From Haloglomus salinum (GTDB taxonomy: Archaea; Halobacteriota; Halobacteria; Halobacteriales; Haloarculaceae), in NCBI RefSeq assembly GCF_024298825.1, contig NZ_CP101153.1:2108001-2172000 (forward strand): a DNA stretch of 64,000 nucleotides, given 5' to 3'. The translations under genes were made by a program, and so were the position numbers. Under the pieces are notes generated by a model. The model had not been told where the DNA came from, ran no database searches, and worked only from the letters and a program-made list of their open reading frames with translations. Below, piece by piece: positions 40,300 through 49,449 of this stretch. Position 1 is the stretch's first letter. Every line of letters starts with the position of its first letter.

Positions 40300-42834
40300 T
40301 CAGCTGGTGAGTCCGCCGACCTCGCCGGCACTGCTCGTCTCGTCGGGCCGGTCGGCCGTCGCGGCATCGCGGATGCCGGCCGCGAGCGCCTGGACCGCGG
40401 CGAACAGGCAGGCCAGCCCGACCGCCGGGAAGACGAACGTGTGGCCCGCGCTCGTGAGCATGAAGTTCTGTCCGCGCCACAGCAGGCCGCCCCACTCGAA
40501 GGCCCCGTACGGGGCCCCCACCGAGAGGTGCCCGAGGTACGACAGCCCTGCCGTCCCGGCGATGGCTCCCCCGGCAGCGACGAGCCCGTACGCCACCAGC
40601 ACGCCGCCAACGGGTCGGAGCTCCCGGACGACAGTCCGGCTCCGGGGCTGCCCGAACGCGGTCCCGGCGTCGACCCAGGCCCGCCCGTCGATCTCCGCCA
40701 GGAGTGGTCGTATCGTCCGCCAGAGCCGCGGCCAGGCCAGTAGTCCGAACAGCACGCCGACGACCTGGAACTGGGTCGACAGCGTGCTCACTGCCGGATG
40801 GAACCAGGCAACCGTCAGGAACAGGAACGGGATGGCGGGGAACAACCCGAGCAGGCCGGCGACTCCGTCGATACCCGCCGCGGTTGGACGCCCGAACTGC
40901 AGCGTCAGCGCCCCCGCGAGCAGGACGAGGAACCCCGCGGTCAACAGCACCACCGTGGCGACGAAGAGGTAGCTGCGCAGGCCGAACAGCATCTCGGTGA
41001 ACAGGTCGGTCCCGAAGTAGGTGGTCCCGAACGGGTGGAACTGGCCGAACTCGTCGTACTGGCCGGGGCCGACGCTCCCGAGCGAGGTTGAGCGCGTCCG
41101 GGTGATGGTCTGGCTGACCGCGGCCGACTCGATGGTGCCGGTCTCGGTGTCGAGATAGTCGACCGCCCCCGACCCGTCGACCTCCCCCTCGGTCGCGTCG
41201 AGGCTGGAGTGCATGAAGGTCCGGTCGGCGGGCACCGTGCCCAGCGCCGGGGCGAATACAGCGGCGACCAGGAGGACCGCCACGACGGCGCCGCCGACCC
41301 GCGCGGCCCGGTGTGCCCGGAGTCGGGCGAGGAACGCGCCGCCCCCGTGCCACGTCGCCGGCCGATACACCTCCCGCAGCAGGCGGTAGCCGTGGCGGAG
41401 CCACAGGGCCACCGCGGCCGCGTAGGCGTAGACCAGTCCGACCCGGAGCAGCCAGGCGGCTGCCGGCGAGAGGCCGAACGCGGTCCCCGCCCACCCACCG
41501 CCGGGGAGCCGGTAGCCGGCGTTGGGGACGAGCCGCCGGTCGAGGAGCCGCGGGACGACCCCCGCCAGGTCGATGCCGGGGACGAACGCGGAAAGCGTGT
41601 CGACGAGGGCCCCGAACTGGAGGAGCACCAGCACCGCGCCGGCGCCGGCCCAGACGAGCGCCGGGCGCGGCGTCGCCCGCACCGCGAGCCGGATTCCGTC
41701 GACGTGCCGGCGGGGGCTGAGGTCCCCGCCGGTGTCGACCCCGCCGTCACTCACTGGCCCGCCGTCACTCACCGACCTGTCGTGTTCCGTGGTCGCAGTG
41801 CCGCCCCAGACCCCGCGCCGGCGCCGGGTGGGGTCTCCGCCGAGCAGCGAGTGCCCAGCGGCGCCGAGCCAGTCGACCGCCGCCACGAACACCACGAAGA
41901 CGAAGACCGATGCCTGCAGGGTCGTGTAATCGTTCCTGACGACGGAGATGTACAGTAACGAGCCCAGCCCCTCCAGCGAGAACACCACCTCGACGAGCAT
42001 CGTCATGCCGACCAGGACCGCGGCGAGTTCGCCCGCGACCAGCAACACCGGGACCGCTCCGACCGGCAGGACGTGCTTGAGTCGGACCAGGCCGCCGTGC
42101 AGCCCCTTCGCGCGTGCGGCGTCGACGAACGACCTGTCGGCGGCGGATGCGAGCCCGCGGCTCCAGAGGAACGCCAGGGTCCCCGCCAGGGGGACGGCGA
42201 GCGCGAGCGCGGGCGGAATCGCCAGTTTCGTCGCCAGCAGGACCCCGTCGGTCGTCCCCAGGTCGCCTACCGGGAGAGGTCGGGTGATGCTCGACGGTGT
42301 CGGTGCGAGGAACGGTCGCCAGTCCAGTCCCAGTAGCAGCTGTCCGAGGTTGAAGAACACGGTCTCGAAGACGGCCGCGAGCAGGAACGCCGGCAGTGCC
42401 TTGCCGAGGATGCCGGCATCACGACCGTCACCCGTGTAGCGTGCCGCCACGACGCCGACGATGGTCAGCGGGAGAGCGAGCAGTCCGGTCCACAGCCACA
42501 GCCACGCCGTCCGGCCGAGCCGTTGCTCGACGAGGCCATCGACCGACGTTCGTTGCTCGGCCACCGCCTCGTCGCGGTCGGCCCAGGTCTCGCCGAAATC
42601 GAACCGGAACATCGAGCCCATGTAGTCGACGTACTGGGCGGTAATCGGGCGGTCGAGCCCGAACGCTGCTTTCTTCTCGGCGAGCGATGATTGCTCCTCC
42701 GGCGTCGCGGCCGTCGCGTCCGCCGGGTCCGCGACCCCGAAGTGGACGATTCCGAACACGACCGTCGCGGCGACTGCCACGAACAGGAGCGACAGGGCTG
42801 CCCGTCGCAGGAGGTACTCGACCGTCTCGCGCAT
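40300..42834 (-). CDS. Fused DppB-DppC-type ABC permease
   Basis: This 844-residue protein joins two dipeptide/oligopeptide-type permease domains that are normally separate. The N-terminal half (about 1-350) follows DppB, with FGLDRPITAQYVDYMGSMFRFDFGETW and the coupling motif VDAARAKGLHGGLVRLKHVLP. A disordered linker (about 360-400) follows, then the DppC-like half with HPFGTTYFGTDLFTEMLFGLRSYL and WVDAGTAFGQPRSRTVVRELRP before a final GGAIAGTAGLSYLG segment. The Gly residue usual in the second coupling motif is replaced. No ATPase or binding protein is adjacent. The start MRETVEYLLRR is preferred to the ATG seven codons upstream. Confidence 0.88.
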   Translation of the reverse strand: MRETVEYLLRRAALSLLFVAVAATVVFGIVHFGVADPADATAATPEEQSSLAEKKAAFGLDRPITAQYVDYMGSMFRFDFGETWADRDEAVAEQRTSVDGLVEQRLGRTAWLWLWTGLLALPLTIVGVVAARYTGDGRDAGILGKALPAFLLAAVFETVFFNLGQLLLGLDWRPFLAPTPSSITRPLPVGDLGTTDGVLLATKLAIPPALALAVPLAGTLAFLWSRGLASAADRSFVDAARAKGLHGGLVRLKHVLPVGAVPVLLVAGELAAVLVGMTMLVEVVFSLEGLGSLLYISVVRNDYTTLQASVFVFVVFVAAVDWLGAAGHSLLGGDPTRRRRGVWGGTATTEHDRSVSDGGPVSDGGVDTGGDLSPRRHVDGIRLAVRATPRPALVWAGAGAVLVLLQFGALVDTLSAFVPGIDLAGVVPRLLDRRLVPNAGYRLPGGGWAGTAFGLSPAAAWLLRVGLVYAYAAAVALWLRHGYRLLREVYRPATWHGGGAFLARLRAHRAARVGGAVVAVLLVAAVFAPALGTVPADRTFMHSSLDATEGEVDGSGAVDYLDTETGTIESAAVSQTITRTRSTSLGSVGPGQYDEFGQFHPFGTTYFGTDLFTEMLFGLRSYLFVATVVLLTAGFLVLLAGALTLQFGRPTAAGIDGVAGLLGLFPAIPFLFLTVAWFHPAVSTLSTQFQVVGVLFGLLAWPRLWRTIRPLLAEIDGRAWVDAGTAFGQPRSRTVVRELRPVGGVLVAYGLVAAGGAIAGTAGLSYLGHLSVGAPYGAFEWGGLLWRGQNFMLTSAGHTFVFPAVGLACLFAAVQALAAGIRDAATADRPDETSSAGEVGGLTS

Positions 42835-42918
42835 TGGCTTGGCAGAGTCTCCCACGCGGCGCCCTTAGCTCTGATGGACGGGCGACATAGCTAAGTCCCT
42901 GGTGTGTCACCATGCGCC

Positions 42919-43887
42919 ATGGACGTGACGGAGGCGAGTGACAGCTGTGAGGCCATCCTCTCCGAGGTAGCCGATGGAGTCGTCGCCGACGAACGGTTCC
43001 TCGAGGATGTCATGCTGGGCATCCTCGCGCGTGGCAACGTCCTCATCGAGGACGTTCCGGGGACCGGCAAGACACTGACGGCGAACCTGTTCGCGACGGC
43101 CCTGGGGCTCTCGTTCTCGAGGGTACAGTTCACCCCCGACCTGCTCCCGGCCGACGTGACGGGCACCCACGTGTACAACGAGGTCGAGCAGTCTTTCGAG
43201 TTCCGTGAGGGGCCGGTGTTCGCGCAGGTCGTACTCGGTGACGAGATCAACCGGGCGCCGCCGAAGACCCAGGCCGCGCTGCTGGAGGCGATGGCCGAAC
43301 ACCAGGTCACGGTCGAGGGCACGACCCACGACCTCCCGGAACCGTTCTTCGTGCTGGCGACGCAGAACCCCGTCGAGCAGGAGGGGACCTTCCCGCTGCC
43401 GGAGGCACAGGTCGACCGGTTCCTGATAAAGACGAGCCTCGGCTATCCCGGGCGCGACGCGGAGCGACGGCTCCTGAGTCGCCGACTCGCACGGGACGAA
43501 CAGTCTCCGACTGCCGGTCAGGTGGTGAGTCCCGAGGAGGTCCGGGCGCTCCAGTCGGTGCCCGAGACGGTCCACGTCGACGAGGATCTCCAGGGGTACA
43601 TGACCGACATCGCCCGGGCGACACGAGAGGACTCTCGCGTCGAGGTCGGTGTCTCGCCGCGTGGCACCCAGCGGTTTCTCGAGACGGTTCGGGCCCACGC
43701 CGTCCTGTCCGGCCGCGACTTCGCGACCCCGGACGATGTCAAACGGGTGGCCCGGCCGGTGCTCGCCCACCGGCTGGTACTCACGGCGAAGGCCAGCGTC
43801 GAGGACGTGGATGCGGCGACCATCGTCGACGACGTGCTGGACGATATCGCCGTTCCGACCGTGGCCGAGGCCGGAGCCGGGCGCTAG
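42919..43887 (+). CDS. MoxR-family AAA+ ATPase
   Basis: This 322-residue AAA+ protein has Walker A EDVPGTGKTLTANLFA, Walker B VVLGDEINRAPPKTQAALLEAM, sensor 1 FVLATQNPVEQEGTFPLPEAQVDRF and the sensor-2 region SPRGTQRFLETVRAHA. MoxR proteins act as chaperones that activate or insert metal or cofactors into partners, often with DUF58/VWA proteins, and such genes lie next door on the opposite strand. The start MDVTEASDSCEAIL is chosen; a GTG five codons upstream is an alternative. The 3' end overlaps the convergent gene by 4 bases. Confidence 0.92.
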   Translation: MDVTEASDSCEAILSEVADGVVADERFLEDVMLGILARGNVLIEDVPGTGKTLTANLFATALGLSFSRVQFTPDLLPADVTGTHVYNEVEQSFEFREGPVFAQVVLGDEINRAPPKTQAALLEAMAEHQVTVEGTTHDLPEPFFVLATQNPVEQEGTFPLPEAQVDRFLIKTSLGYPGRDAERRLLSRRLARDEQSPTAGQVVSPEEVRALQSVPETVHVDEDLQGYMTDIARATREDSRVEVGVSPRGTQRFLETVRAHAVLSGRDFATPDDVKRVARPVLAHRLVLTAKASVEDVDAATIVDDVLDDIAVPTVAEAGAGR

Positions 43888-44390
43888 TCGGTCCGCACGA
43901 GGACGTGGTGCAGCAGGAGCCCCCCGGTCAGTAGAACGACGACGACGACGGTCGGGGCCGGCGCCGCTCCGAGTCGGTAGAGAAGATAGCTCCCCACCGT
44001 CACGAGGACTGCGACGCCCGCCGTGATGGCCGTGTGGACGAGCACCGGCCGCGCGGCGTCCGCGGAGCCGGGATGGCGTCCGAGGTCGACCGCCTGCTCG
44101 GCGCCGTCCCAGGCCACGACCACACCGACCGTTCCGAGCGCGAGCAGTGTCGTCGGGGCCCCGAGCATGCCCGCCAGTAGCACGCCGGCGTAGAGCCCGA
44201 CCGCCCCGGCGCGGACCTGCCGCCGGTTCCCACGCGAGACGCCGGCGACGAGGCCCGCGAGTCCCGGGAGCCCCGCCACCGCGGCGGTCGGCCCTGCCGC
44301 CACCGGGACCAGTGCGAGTCCCCCAGCCACGGCCGTCAGCAGGAGGCTCCGGGTACCGCCGGCAGCCCGGGTGGCGACTCGGGCGCTCAT
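43884..44390 (-). CDS. Membrane protein of the MoxR/DUF58 module (DUF7519-like)
   Basis: This 168-residue protein consists almost entirely of hydrophobic helices (about five) rich in Ala, Gly, Leu and Val, with a short cytoplasmic AWDGAEQAVDLGRHPGSADAAR loop. Similar proteins accompany MoxR and DUF58 genes in haloarchaea. Its start codon overlaps the stop of the DUF58 gene (TCATGA), so it is the last gene of that three-gene operon. Confidence 0.7.
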   Translation of the reverse strand: MSARVATRAAGGTRSLLLTAVAGGLALVPVAAGPTAAVAGLPGLAGLVAGVSRGNRRQVRAGAVGLYAGVLLAGMLGAPTTLLALGTVGVVVAWDGAEQAVDLGRHPGSADAARPVLVHTAITAGVAVLVTVGSYLLYRLGAAPAPTVVVVVLLTGGLLLHHVLVRTD

Positions 44391-46330
44391 GACACCACCA
44401 CCGGGAGGTCCCGGGTCCGTGCCAGCGCGAGTGGGAGCGGCGTGTCCGGCGTCCAGTCGATGACCGGCACGCCCTGGTGTCGGAGCGTGGCCATCCGGAG
44501 CTGGCGCTCGACGCCAGCGAGCCGTGCACCGGCTGTCGTCGACCCGGTCGGGTCGGGGCTGAGGACGGTGACCGGAACGCCGCACGCCTCGAGTTCGCGC
44601 GCGAGTTCGACCGGCGTCCCGTCGGCCAGCGGCGAGCACAGAACCACCTGGGTCCCGCTCGGCAGGCGCCGGCGCAGCCTGGCCAGGTACGTCGACCGGA
44701 CGAACGGCGATCCGTCCGAGGTGGTGAACGCCGGATCGGTCGCCAGCAGCTCGCGGAGCTGGGTCTGATGGTCGGTCCCGCTGCCCGGTTCGAGCCAGGC
44801 GGGCGTCGGCGAGACGGCGCTGACACCGACCCGGCTCCCGGCGTCGAGCAGGGCCGTCGCCAGCACGTCCGCGGCCTCGATCGCCCGGTGGCGCGCGCTC
44901 CGGGTGCTCGCGCCGGGTGCCACCGCGGCGGCCTCGCGTCCGTCGACCGCCAGCACCACGTCCGTCCGGCGCTCCTGCTGGAACTCGATGGTTGCGAGGT
45001 TCCCGGTCCGGGCGAAGCGCTTCCAGTCGATCAGCGAGAGCGGGTCGCCGGGACGATGGTCCCGGACCGCGTGGAAGGCCAGCCCGCTCCCGCCGTCGTC
45101 GGCCGCGACCGGCCCCACGTGCCCGGTCGTCTCCGCGCGGAGCGGCACGCCCGGCGGGTCCGCCAGTCGCGGCCGACAGGTCAGGGTCTCGTCACGGACC
45201 GTCGGTTCGATGTGCCGCTCGCGTTCGCCCGTCGCGTCCCGGATGGTGACGACCGGCGTATCGAACTCGTGAGCCCCGTACTCCGCGGTCACGGTGTACG
45301 TGAACCGGGTCGACTCGTCCGGGCGGAGCGTCGTCACCGTCCCCGGCGCCCCGGCGGTCACAGCGAGTGCCTCCGGGACGCCGTCGACGAGGCGGATGTC
45401 GGGAAGTATCCGGTCCCCCTCGTTGCGCACGGTGACGGTGACCCGGACGGGGTCGCCCCGGTCGGGGTCGTCGGTGCTCAGCGACCGCTCCACCAGCAGC
45501 GATGCCTCTCTCGGCGTGCCCGCACGGCCGTACGCGGCGTATGCGACCATCCCGACGCCGATGGCCGCGGGCACCAGCAGCGCCGGCCGCCGCGTGAAGA
45601 CGGAGACACCGACGGTGACGAGCGTCAGTGCGCCGACGCCGGTCCAGCGCCCCGTCGACGTGGCCCCGTCCGGTAGCGCCGCCACGACGGTCGGGTCCGG
45701 CTCCTCGTGGCGCGTCTCCGGGGTCGGTCCTGTCCCGGTTCCGCTCGATGGGTCCGCCAGTTCCTGGTCGTGATGGTCGTTCCGGGTCTCCTCGTGGGTG
45801 ATCCGCGAGAGTTCGTCGACGACCGCCCGGGCCTGCCCGACGACCGCGGGCTCGCCACCGAGCCAGGTCGGCCGCCGGAGCGTCCGGTCGACGACACCCG
45901 GCGCGAAGAAGGCGGCTGCGGCGCGGCTGTCGGTCCAGTCACCGGAGCGGAGCTGCTCTCTGGCGGTTTCGGGGTCGAGGTCCCGGAGCCTGGTCAGGAC
46001 ATCGACCGCCGTCGCCTCCAGCCGGTCGCGGGTCGCCGCCGAGCGCGAGCGGAGCTGTCGGTCGAACGCGGCGCCTGCGCCGGCGGCGTGGTCCGTGGCC
46101 GCCACGGGCTGTCGGTTCGACGCGTCGCTCGGACTCGCCCGTCGCGTCCCGCTGGAAGCCCGGCGGGCGAGCGCGCCGACGCCGACGACGGAGACGACCA
46201 CGCCCAGCGCCGACACGACGGCCTCGCTGGTGTCCAGCCCCACCGTCAGCGGTGGGGTCGTCAGGAGGAGGAGCCCGACCAGTACCGCCGTGACGCCAGC
46301 CCCCGCCGTAACCCCCCGGGCGAGGTTCAT
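44387..46330 (-). CDS. DUF58 protein with N-terminal membrane extension
   Basis: In this 647-residue protein the C-terminal two thirds are a DUF58 domain: a helix pair, an immunoglobulin-like segment (VRVTVTVRNEGDRILPDIRLVD), then GSGLAFHAVRDHRPGDPLSLIDWKRFARTGNLATIEFQQE and a VWA-like DVVLAVDGREAAAVAPG. The first 210 residues hold two helices and a soluble helical region (AATRDRLEATAVDVLTRLRDLDPETAREQL) that resembles the separate small protein usually encoded beside DUF58 (I recall DUF7269). This looks like a natural fusion. It overlaps its upstream and downstream genes by 4 bases. Its MoxR partner is encoded on the opposite strand. Confidence 0.85.
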   Translation of the reverse strand: MNLARGVTAGAGVTAVLVGLLLLTTPPLTVGLDTSEAVVSALGVVVSVVGVGALARRASSGTRRASPSDASNRQPVAATDHAAGAGAAFDRQLRSRSAATRDRLEATAVDVLTRLRDLDPETAREQLRSGDWTDSRAAAAFFAPGVVDRTLRRPTWLGGEPAVVGQARAVVDELSRITHEETRNDHHDQELADPSSGTGTGPTPETRHEEPDPTVVAALPDGATSTGRWTGVGALTLVTVGVSVFTRRPALLVPAAIGVGMVAYAAYGRAGTPREASLLVERSLSTDDPDRGDPVRVTVTVRNEGDRILPDIRLVDGVPEALAVTAGAPGTVTTLRPDESTRFTYTVTAEYGAHEFDTPVVTIRDATGERERHIEPTVRDETLTCRPRLADPPGVPLRAETTGHVGPVAADDGGSGLAFHAVRDHRPGDPLSLIDWKRFARTGNLATIEFQQERRTDVVLAVDGREAAAVAPGASTRSARHRAIEAADVLATALLDAGSRVGVSAVSPTPAWLEPGSGTDHQTQLRELLATDPAFTTSDGSPFVRSTYLARLRRRLPSGTQVVLCSPLADGTPVELARELEACGVPVTVLSPDPTGSTTAGARLAGVERQLRMATLRHQGVPVIDWTPDTPLPLALARTRDLPVVVS

Positions 46331-47034
46331 GCGTCCCCCTCCCGGGCGAGCTCTTCGAGAGCGACCCGGGCTCGGAACGTCCTGTCGGCCGACGGGTCGG
46401 CCTCGCCGTAGCGGACCTGCTCGAACGCCTGGGTCAGTGACTCCACGGGCTCCCGCTCGAAGCCCTGCTCGACGGCCGTTCGGGCGAGTTCTCGGGGGGT
46501 CATCACGTGCGGTCGGCTCACCTCGAGACGCCGGACCATCTCGCACCAGGCCTGGTACACCTCGTTCGATGGGTCGAGGTCACCGGGTGGCACCGGCGGC
46601 TCCGCTGTCGGGGACGCCTCCCTGCCGCCGGTATCCGGCCGCTCCTCGAATCCATCGGGGGCGCGCCAGAGCCACCGCACCCAGACCATCGCCCCGACGC
46701 CCGTCAGGGCGGTGACGGCCGTCCCCACGGCGGCCAGTATCGGGAGTAGGTCCGTCCCGCCGCCGGGCTCGCGCCCGCTGGCGACCGATTCGTTCTCCGT
46801 CCCGTTCGGCGGCTCGAAGAACTGGTAGTACGCCTGGAGCCACGGAGTGCTGGACAGGTTCAACCCAGTCGGCCCGGGCGGGTCCTCGAGGGTCGTGTTC
46901 CCCTCGACGAACGTCCCCGAGCTCACCGACTGGGTCTGCGCACCGATGGCCGACGGGAAGATGGCACCGCTGAGACTGAGGGACCCGACGGCTACGGCTG
47001 CAACGACCATGATACGCAGCTGTCTCCCGTTCAT
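46327..47034 (-). CDS. DUF4129 membrane protein
   Basis: This 235-residue protein has an N-terminal signal/anchor (MNGRQLRIMVVAAVAVGSLSL). A short extracellular part and a second helix (LLPILAAVGTAVTALTGVGAMVWV) follow, then the cytoplasmic DUF4129 domain with EVYQAWCEMVRRLEVSRPHVMTPRELA and FEQVRYGEADPS. DUF4129 proteins accompany DUF58 and MoxR proteins and often transglutaminase-like domains; the function is not settled. The start at 47034 is supported by a TATA element at 47070-47076; the ATG at 47061 would lie upstream of the expected transcription start. Confidence 0.85.
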   Translation of the reverse strand: MNGRQLRIMVVAAVAVGSLSLSGAIFPSAIGAQTQSVSSGTFVEGNTTLEDPPGPTGLNLSSTPWLQAYYQFFEPPNGTENESVASGREPGGGTDLLPILAAVGTAVTALTGVGAMVWVRWLWRAPDGFEERPDTGGREASPTAEPPVPPGDLDPSNEVYQAWCEMVRRLEVSRPHVMTPRELARTAVEQGFEREPVESLTQAFEQVRYGEADPSADRTFRARVALEELAREGDA

Positions 47035-47069
47035 CGCGGCGACCTTGTCAACGCCCCGCATCCTCCGGG

Positions 47070-47076
47070 TAAATAT
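47070..47076 (-). promoter_or_regulatory. TATA element of the DUF4129-DUF58 operon
   Basis: ATATTTA on the minus strand lies about 39 bases before the ATG at 47034, giving a leader of roughly 13 bases. Confidence 0.45.
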
Positions 47077-47291
47077 CCTTCCCCGGCTCCTGCCGGCGGT
47101 TGAAATTGTGCGCGCTCCCTCCTCATGCTCCGGGGTGGGCGGCTTCCGGTTGCCGAAACTCGCCCAACCGTCGCCGGGGATAAGGGTCGGGATATAGCCG
47201 GGAGAATACTTATTCAGGGACGAGGAGTCGAGACGGATGTCAGCACGGTCCCGGTCGGAGCGCCGGCTAGGTCCGGACCGGTTGGTGAACC

Positions 47292-47343
47292 AGCCCCGAC
47301 GATGAGAGCCGCATCAGAGCCCCGACGATGAGAGCCGCATCAG
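47292..47343 (+). repeat. Perfect 26-bp tandem duplication over a start codon
   Basis: The 26-base unit beginning AGCCCCGACGATGAGAGCCG occurs twice in direct succession (47292-47317 and 47318-47343). Each copy contains an ATG. Because 26 is not a multiple of three, the copies place their ATGs in different frames. Only the second (47328) opens the HTH_10 gene. Confidence 0.85.
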
Positions 47344-47978
47344 TCACGTTGTCGCCCCCGGACCACGGATTCAATGGGGTGGACAGAACGCTTCGGGAGG
47401 TCGAGTCCGTGTCGCGCCAGAAGCTCCTGTACGTCGATGTCTTCAGCGACGACACCTGCCTGCTCGTCTACCTGCTGTCCGGGGACCGGCCTGGGCGGCT
47501 CCGGCAGGCGCTCGACGGCCAGGGGTCCGTCATCAGGAGTCGCCTACAGGCCCAGCGGAACTTCCACACGCTCTACGCGCACGTCGACGCCGGGCAGCTC
47601 CTGACCGATGTCGTCCGCACCATCGAACGGCACGCGCTCGTGTACAAGCGGCCGCTTCTGTTCAAGGACGAACAGGTCGCTGTTACCCTCGGCGGCGCAC
47701 CGGAGTCGCTCCGGAAGGCACTCGACGACATGCCGGCGAGTGTCGCTGTCACCGTCGACAGGGTCGGCGACTACGAGCCTGGCGTGCACAGTGTCCTCTC
47801 GATGCTGACCGACCGACAGCGCGAAGCCCTCCGGGCCGCGGTCGCGGCGGGCTACTACGATACCCCTCGGCAGTTGACCTGTGCGGAACTCGGTGCAGAA
47901 CTGGACTGTGCCCCCAGCACCGCAAACGACCTGATCCGGCAGGCCGAGCGGACTGTGATGGCTGCGCTCTGGGTGTGA
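47328..47978 (+). CDS. HTH_10-type transcriptional regulator
   Basis: This 216-residue protein has a C-terminal HTH_10 (bacterio-opsin-activator-type) DNA-binding domain: LSMLTDRQREALRAAVAAGYYDTPRQLTCAELGAELDCAPSTANDLIRQAERTVM. The N-terminal half (VSRQKLLYVDVFSDDTCLLVYLLSGDRPGRL) is a sensor-like domain without a recognised ligand. The start is uncertain: an ATG at 47328 lies inside a tandem duplication, and a GTG at 47379 would give a more usual N-terminus. TATA-like ATACTTATT is at about 47205. Confidence 0.85.
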   Translation: MRAASVTLSPPDHGFNGVDRTLREVESVSRQKLLYVDVFSDDTCLLVYLLSGDRPGRLRQALDGQGSVIRSRLQAQRNFHTLYAHVDAGQLLTDVVRTIERHALVYKRPLLFKDEQVAVTLGGAPESLRKALDDMPASVAVTVDRVGDYEPGVHSVLSMLTDRQREALRAAVAAGYYDTPRQLTCAELGAELDCAPSTANDLIRQAERTVMAALWV

Positions 47979-48102
47979 ACGGCCGGACACGGGCGGACAG
48001 GCCGGGCCGACGGTCCAGGCTCGCGCCTGGCCCGTTGATAAACTATCGTAAATAATCGCGATAAACTCTATCTGCTGTACAGGTAATCGAGTTGGTGGAA
48101 CG

Positions 48103-49413
48103 ATGCGTCCCGCACGTACGCTCTCGATAGCCGTGGTTGTACTGGCCCTCGCGTTGTCGTTGTCAGCGACGCCGATCGCAGCGATGCCGGACGACGGATT
48201 GCTCGGTGGTGATTCAGGCATCGATGTCGGTTCCGACGGTGTCTCCATCGCGGGTGATGACGGCGTCTCGGCGGGAACCGACGGCGTCTCGGTCGGTGGC
48301 GACGAGGGCGTCAACCTCAGTACCGATGGTGTGACCGTCGCCGGCCAGGAGGCCGGCACCGATGCGGTGGGCGGGCTCGGCGAGACCGATTCCCTGGCAC
48401 CGTCCGACACGACCGATGGTCTCCTGGATGTACCGAACGTCAGCGATGGCCTTCCGGGGGGCCCTGGTATCGGTGACGGCGCTCCGGGTGTCGGGACGCT
48501 CATCGGTCCCGACGGCGTGGTCGACACGGAGGACTCGGACGTGAACCTGAGCCGTGTCGACGTGCTCGGTCCGCTTCCCAACACGGACGGCGAGCAGGTC
48601 GAGGATACCCTCAGCGGTAGCACCGAGGACGTCCCGGTTGGCGGTGCCCTGGAGCCGGTAGAAACGCTTCCGACCGAACAGGCCCCGGGTCCGCAGGCAC
48701 TCCCGGTCGGCTCCGACAGCCAGATCGGCTGTTCGAAGCCGGTAACGGCCGGCGACCTCCCCCTCGAGGCCGTGCCGTACATCGAGGACCTGCCGGTCCA
48801 GCCCCCGACCGTGCCGCTCCTCCCGACGCGGGTGGCCTCGCCGGAGAACCTGGCCGGACTCGGATTCAGCTTCGCCCCAGACACGTGTGAGATATACGAC
48901 CCGGATAACCCGTCGATCGACCCGACGGACCCACCGACGAACCCGACCGGCGAGTACCGGACGACGAGCTTCTCCGTCACCGATGAGCGGGCGTCGTACT
49001 ACGGCCTCAGCGAAGGTGAGCTCGAAGAGGGCGGTCCCGGCTGGGATGGACTGTTCATCTTCCTGCTCACCGAGGAGCGTGCCGCTAGCGTGAACGAGCT
49101 CACTGTGACGGATGGGCAGACGGATAACTACGCTGGCGTCGAGACCGACATGCGAGCCCAGCGGGACCTGGAGCAGTCACAGGCGGACTTCACCGTCTAC
49201 CTCCCCGGCGCTGGTGGCCTGAACACCGGCCTCGAGTGCGGGAACGTTCCCGAACACGAGGTCGATCCGCTCGAGGACCCGACCGCGACCTGTGAGATCG
49301 ATCAGCCGATTCCGGAGGTCGTCACGCCCGAGAAGGTAGTCAACGTCATCAAGAGCCCGCCGGAGTACGACCTCCCCAACATCGAGGGGGACCAGCTCCC
49401 GATAGACGTGTAA
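48103..49413 (+). CDS. Secreted repeat-containing protein
   Basis: This 436-residue protein has a Sec signal peptide (MRPARTLSIAVVVLALALSLSATPIAA). The first mature region carries imperfect 12-14-residue repeats of the form SDGVSIAGDDGVSAGTDGVS, a Gly/Asp-rich beta-helix-like pattern. The C-terminal half has YRTTSFSVTDERASYYGLSEGE, an Asp-rich linker and a few Cys (GLECGNVPEHE, TATCEIDQP). No anchor is seen, so it is probably released or loosely bound. No family is recognised. An AT-rich promoter region lies at about 48035-48069. Confidence 0.75.
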   Translation: MRPARTLSIAVVVLALALSLSATPIAAMPDDGLLGGDSGIDVGSDGVSIAGDDGVSAGTDGVSVGGDEGVNLSTDGVTVAGQEAGTDAVGGLGETDSLAPSDTTDGLLDVPNVSDGLPGGPGIGDGAPGVGTLIGPDGVVDTEDSDVNLSRVDVLGPLPNTDGEQVEDTLSGSTEDVPVGGALEPVETLPTEQAPGPQALPVGSDSQIGCSKPVTAGDLPLEAVPYIEDLPVQPPTVPLLPTRVASPENLAGLGFSFAPDTCEIYDPDNPSIDPTDPPTNPTGEYRTTSFSVTDERASYYGLSEGELEEGGPGWDGLFIFLLTEERAASVNELTVTDGQTDNYAGVETDMRAQRDLEQSQADFTVYLPGAGGLNTGLECGNVPEHEVDPLEDPTATCEIDQPIPEVVTPEKVVNVIKSPPEYDLPNIEGDQLPIDV

Positions 49414-49449
49414 CCCGCGTTCCGGCCGTCGTAGCCGGCACGCCCCGGT

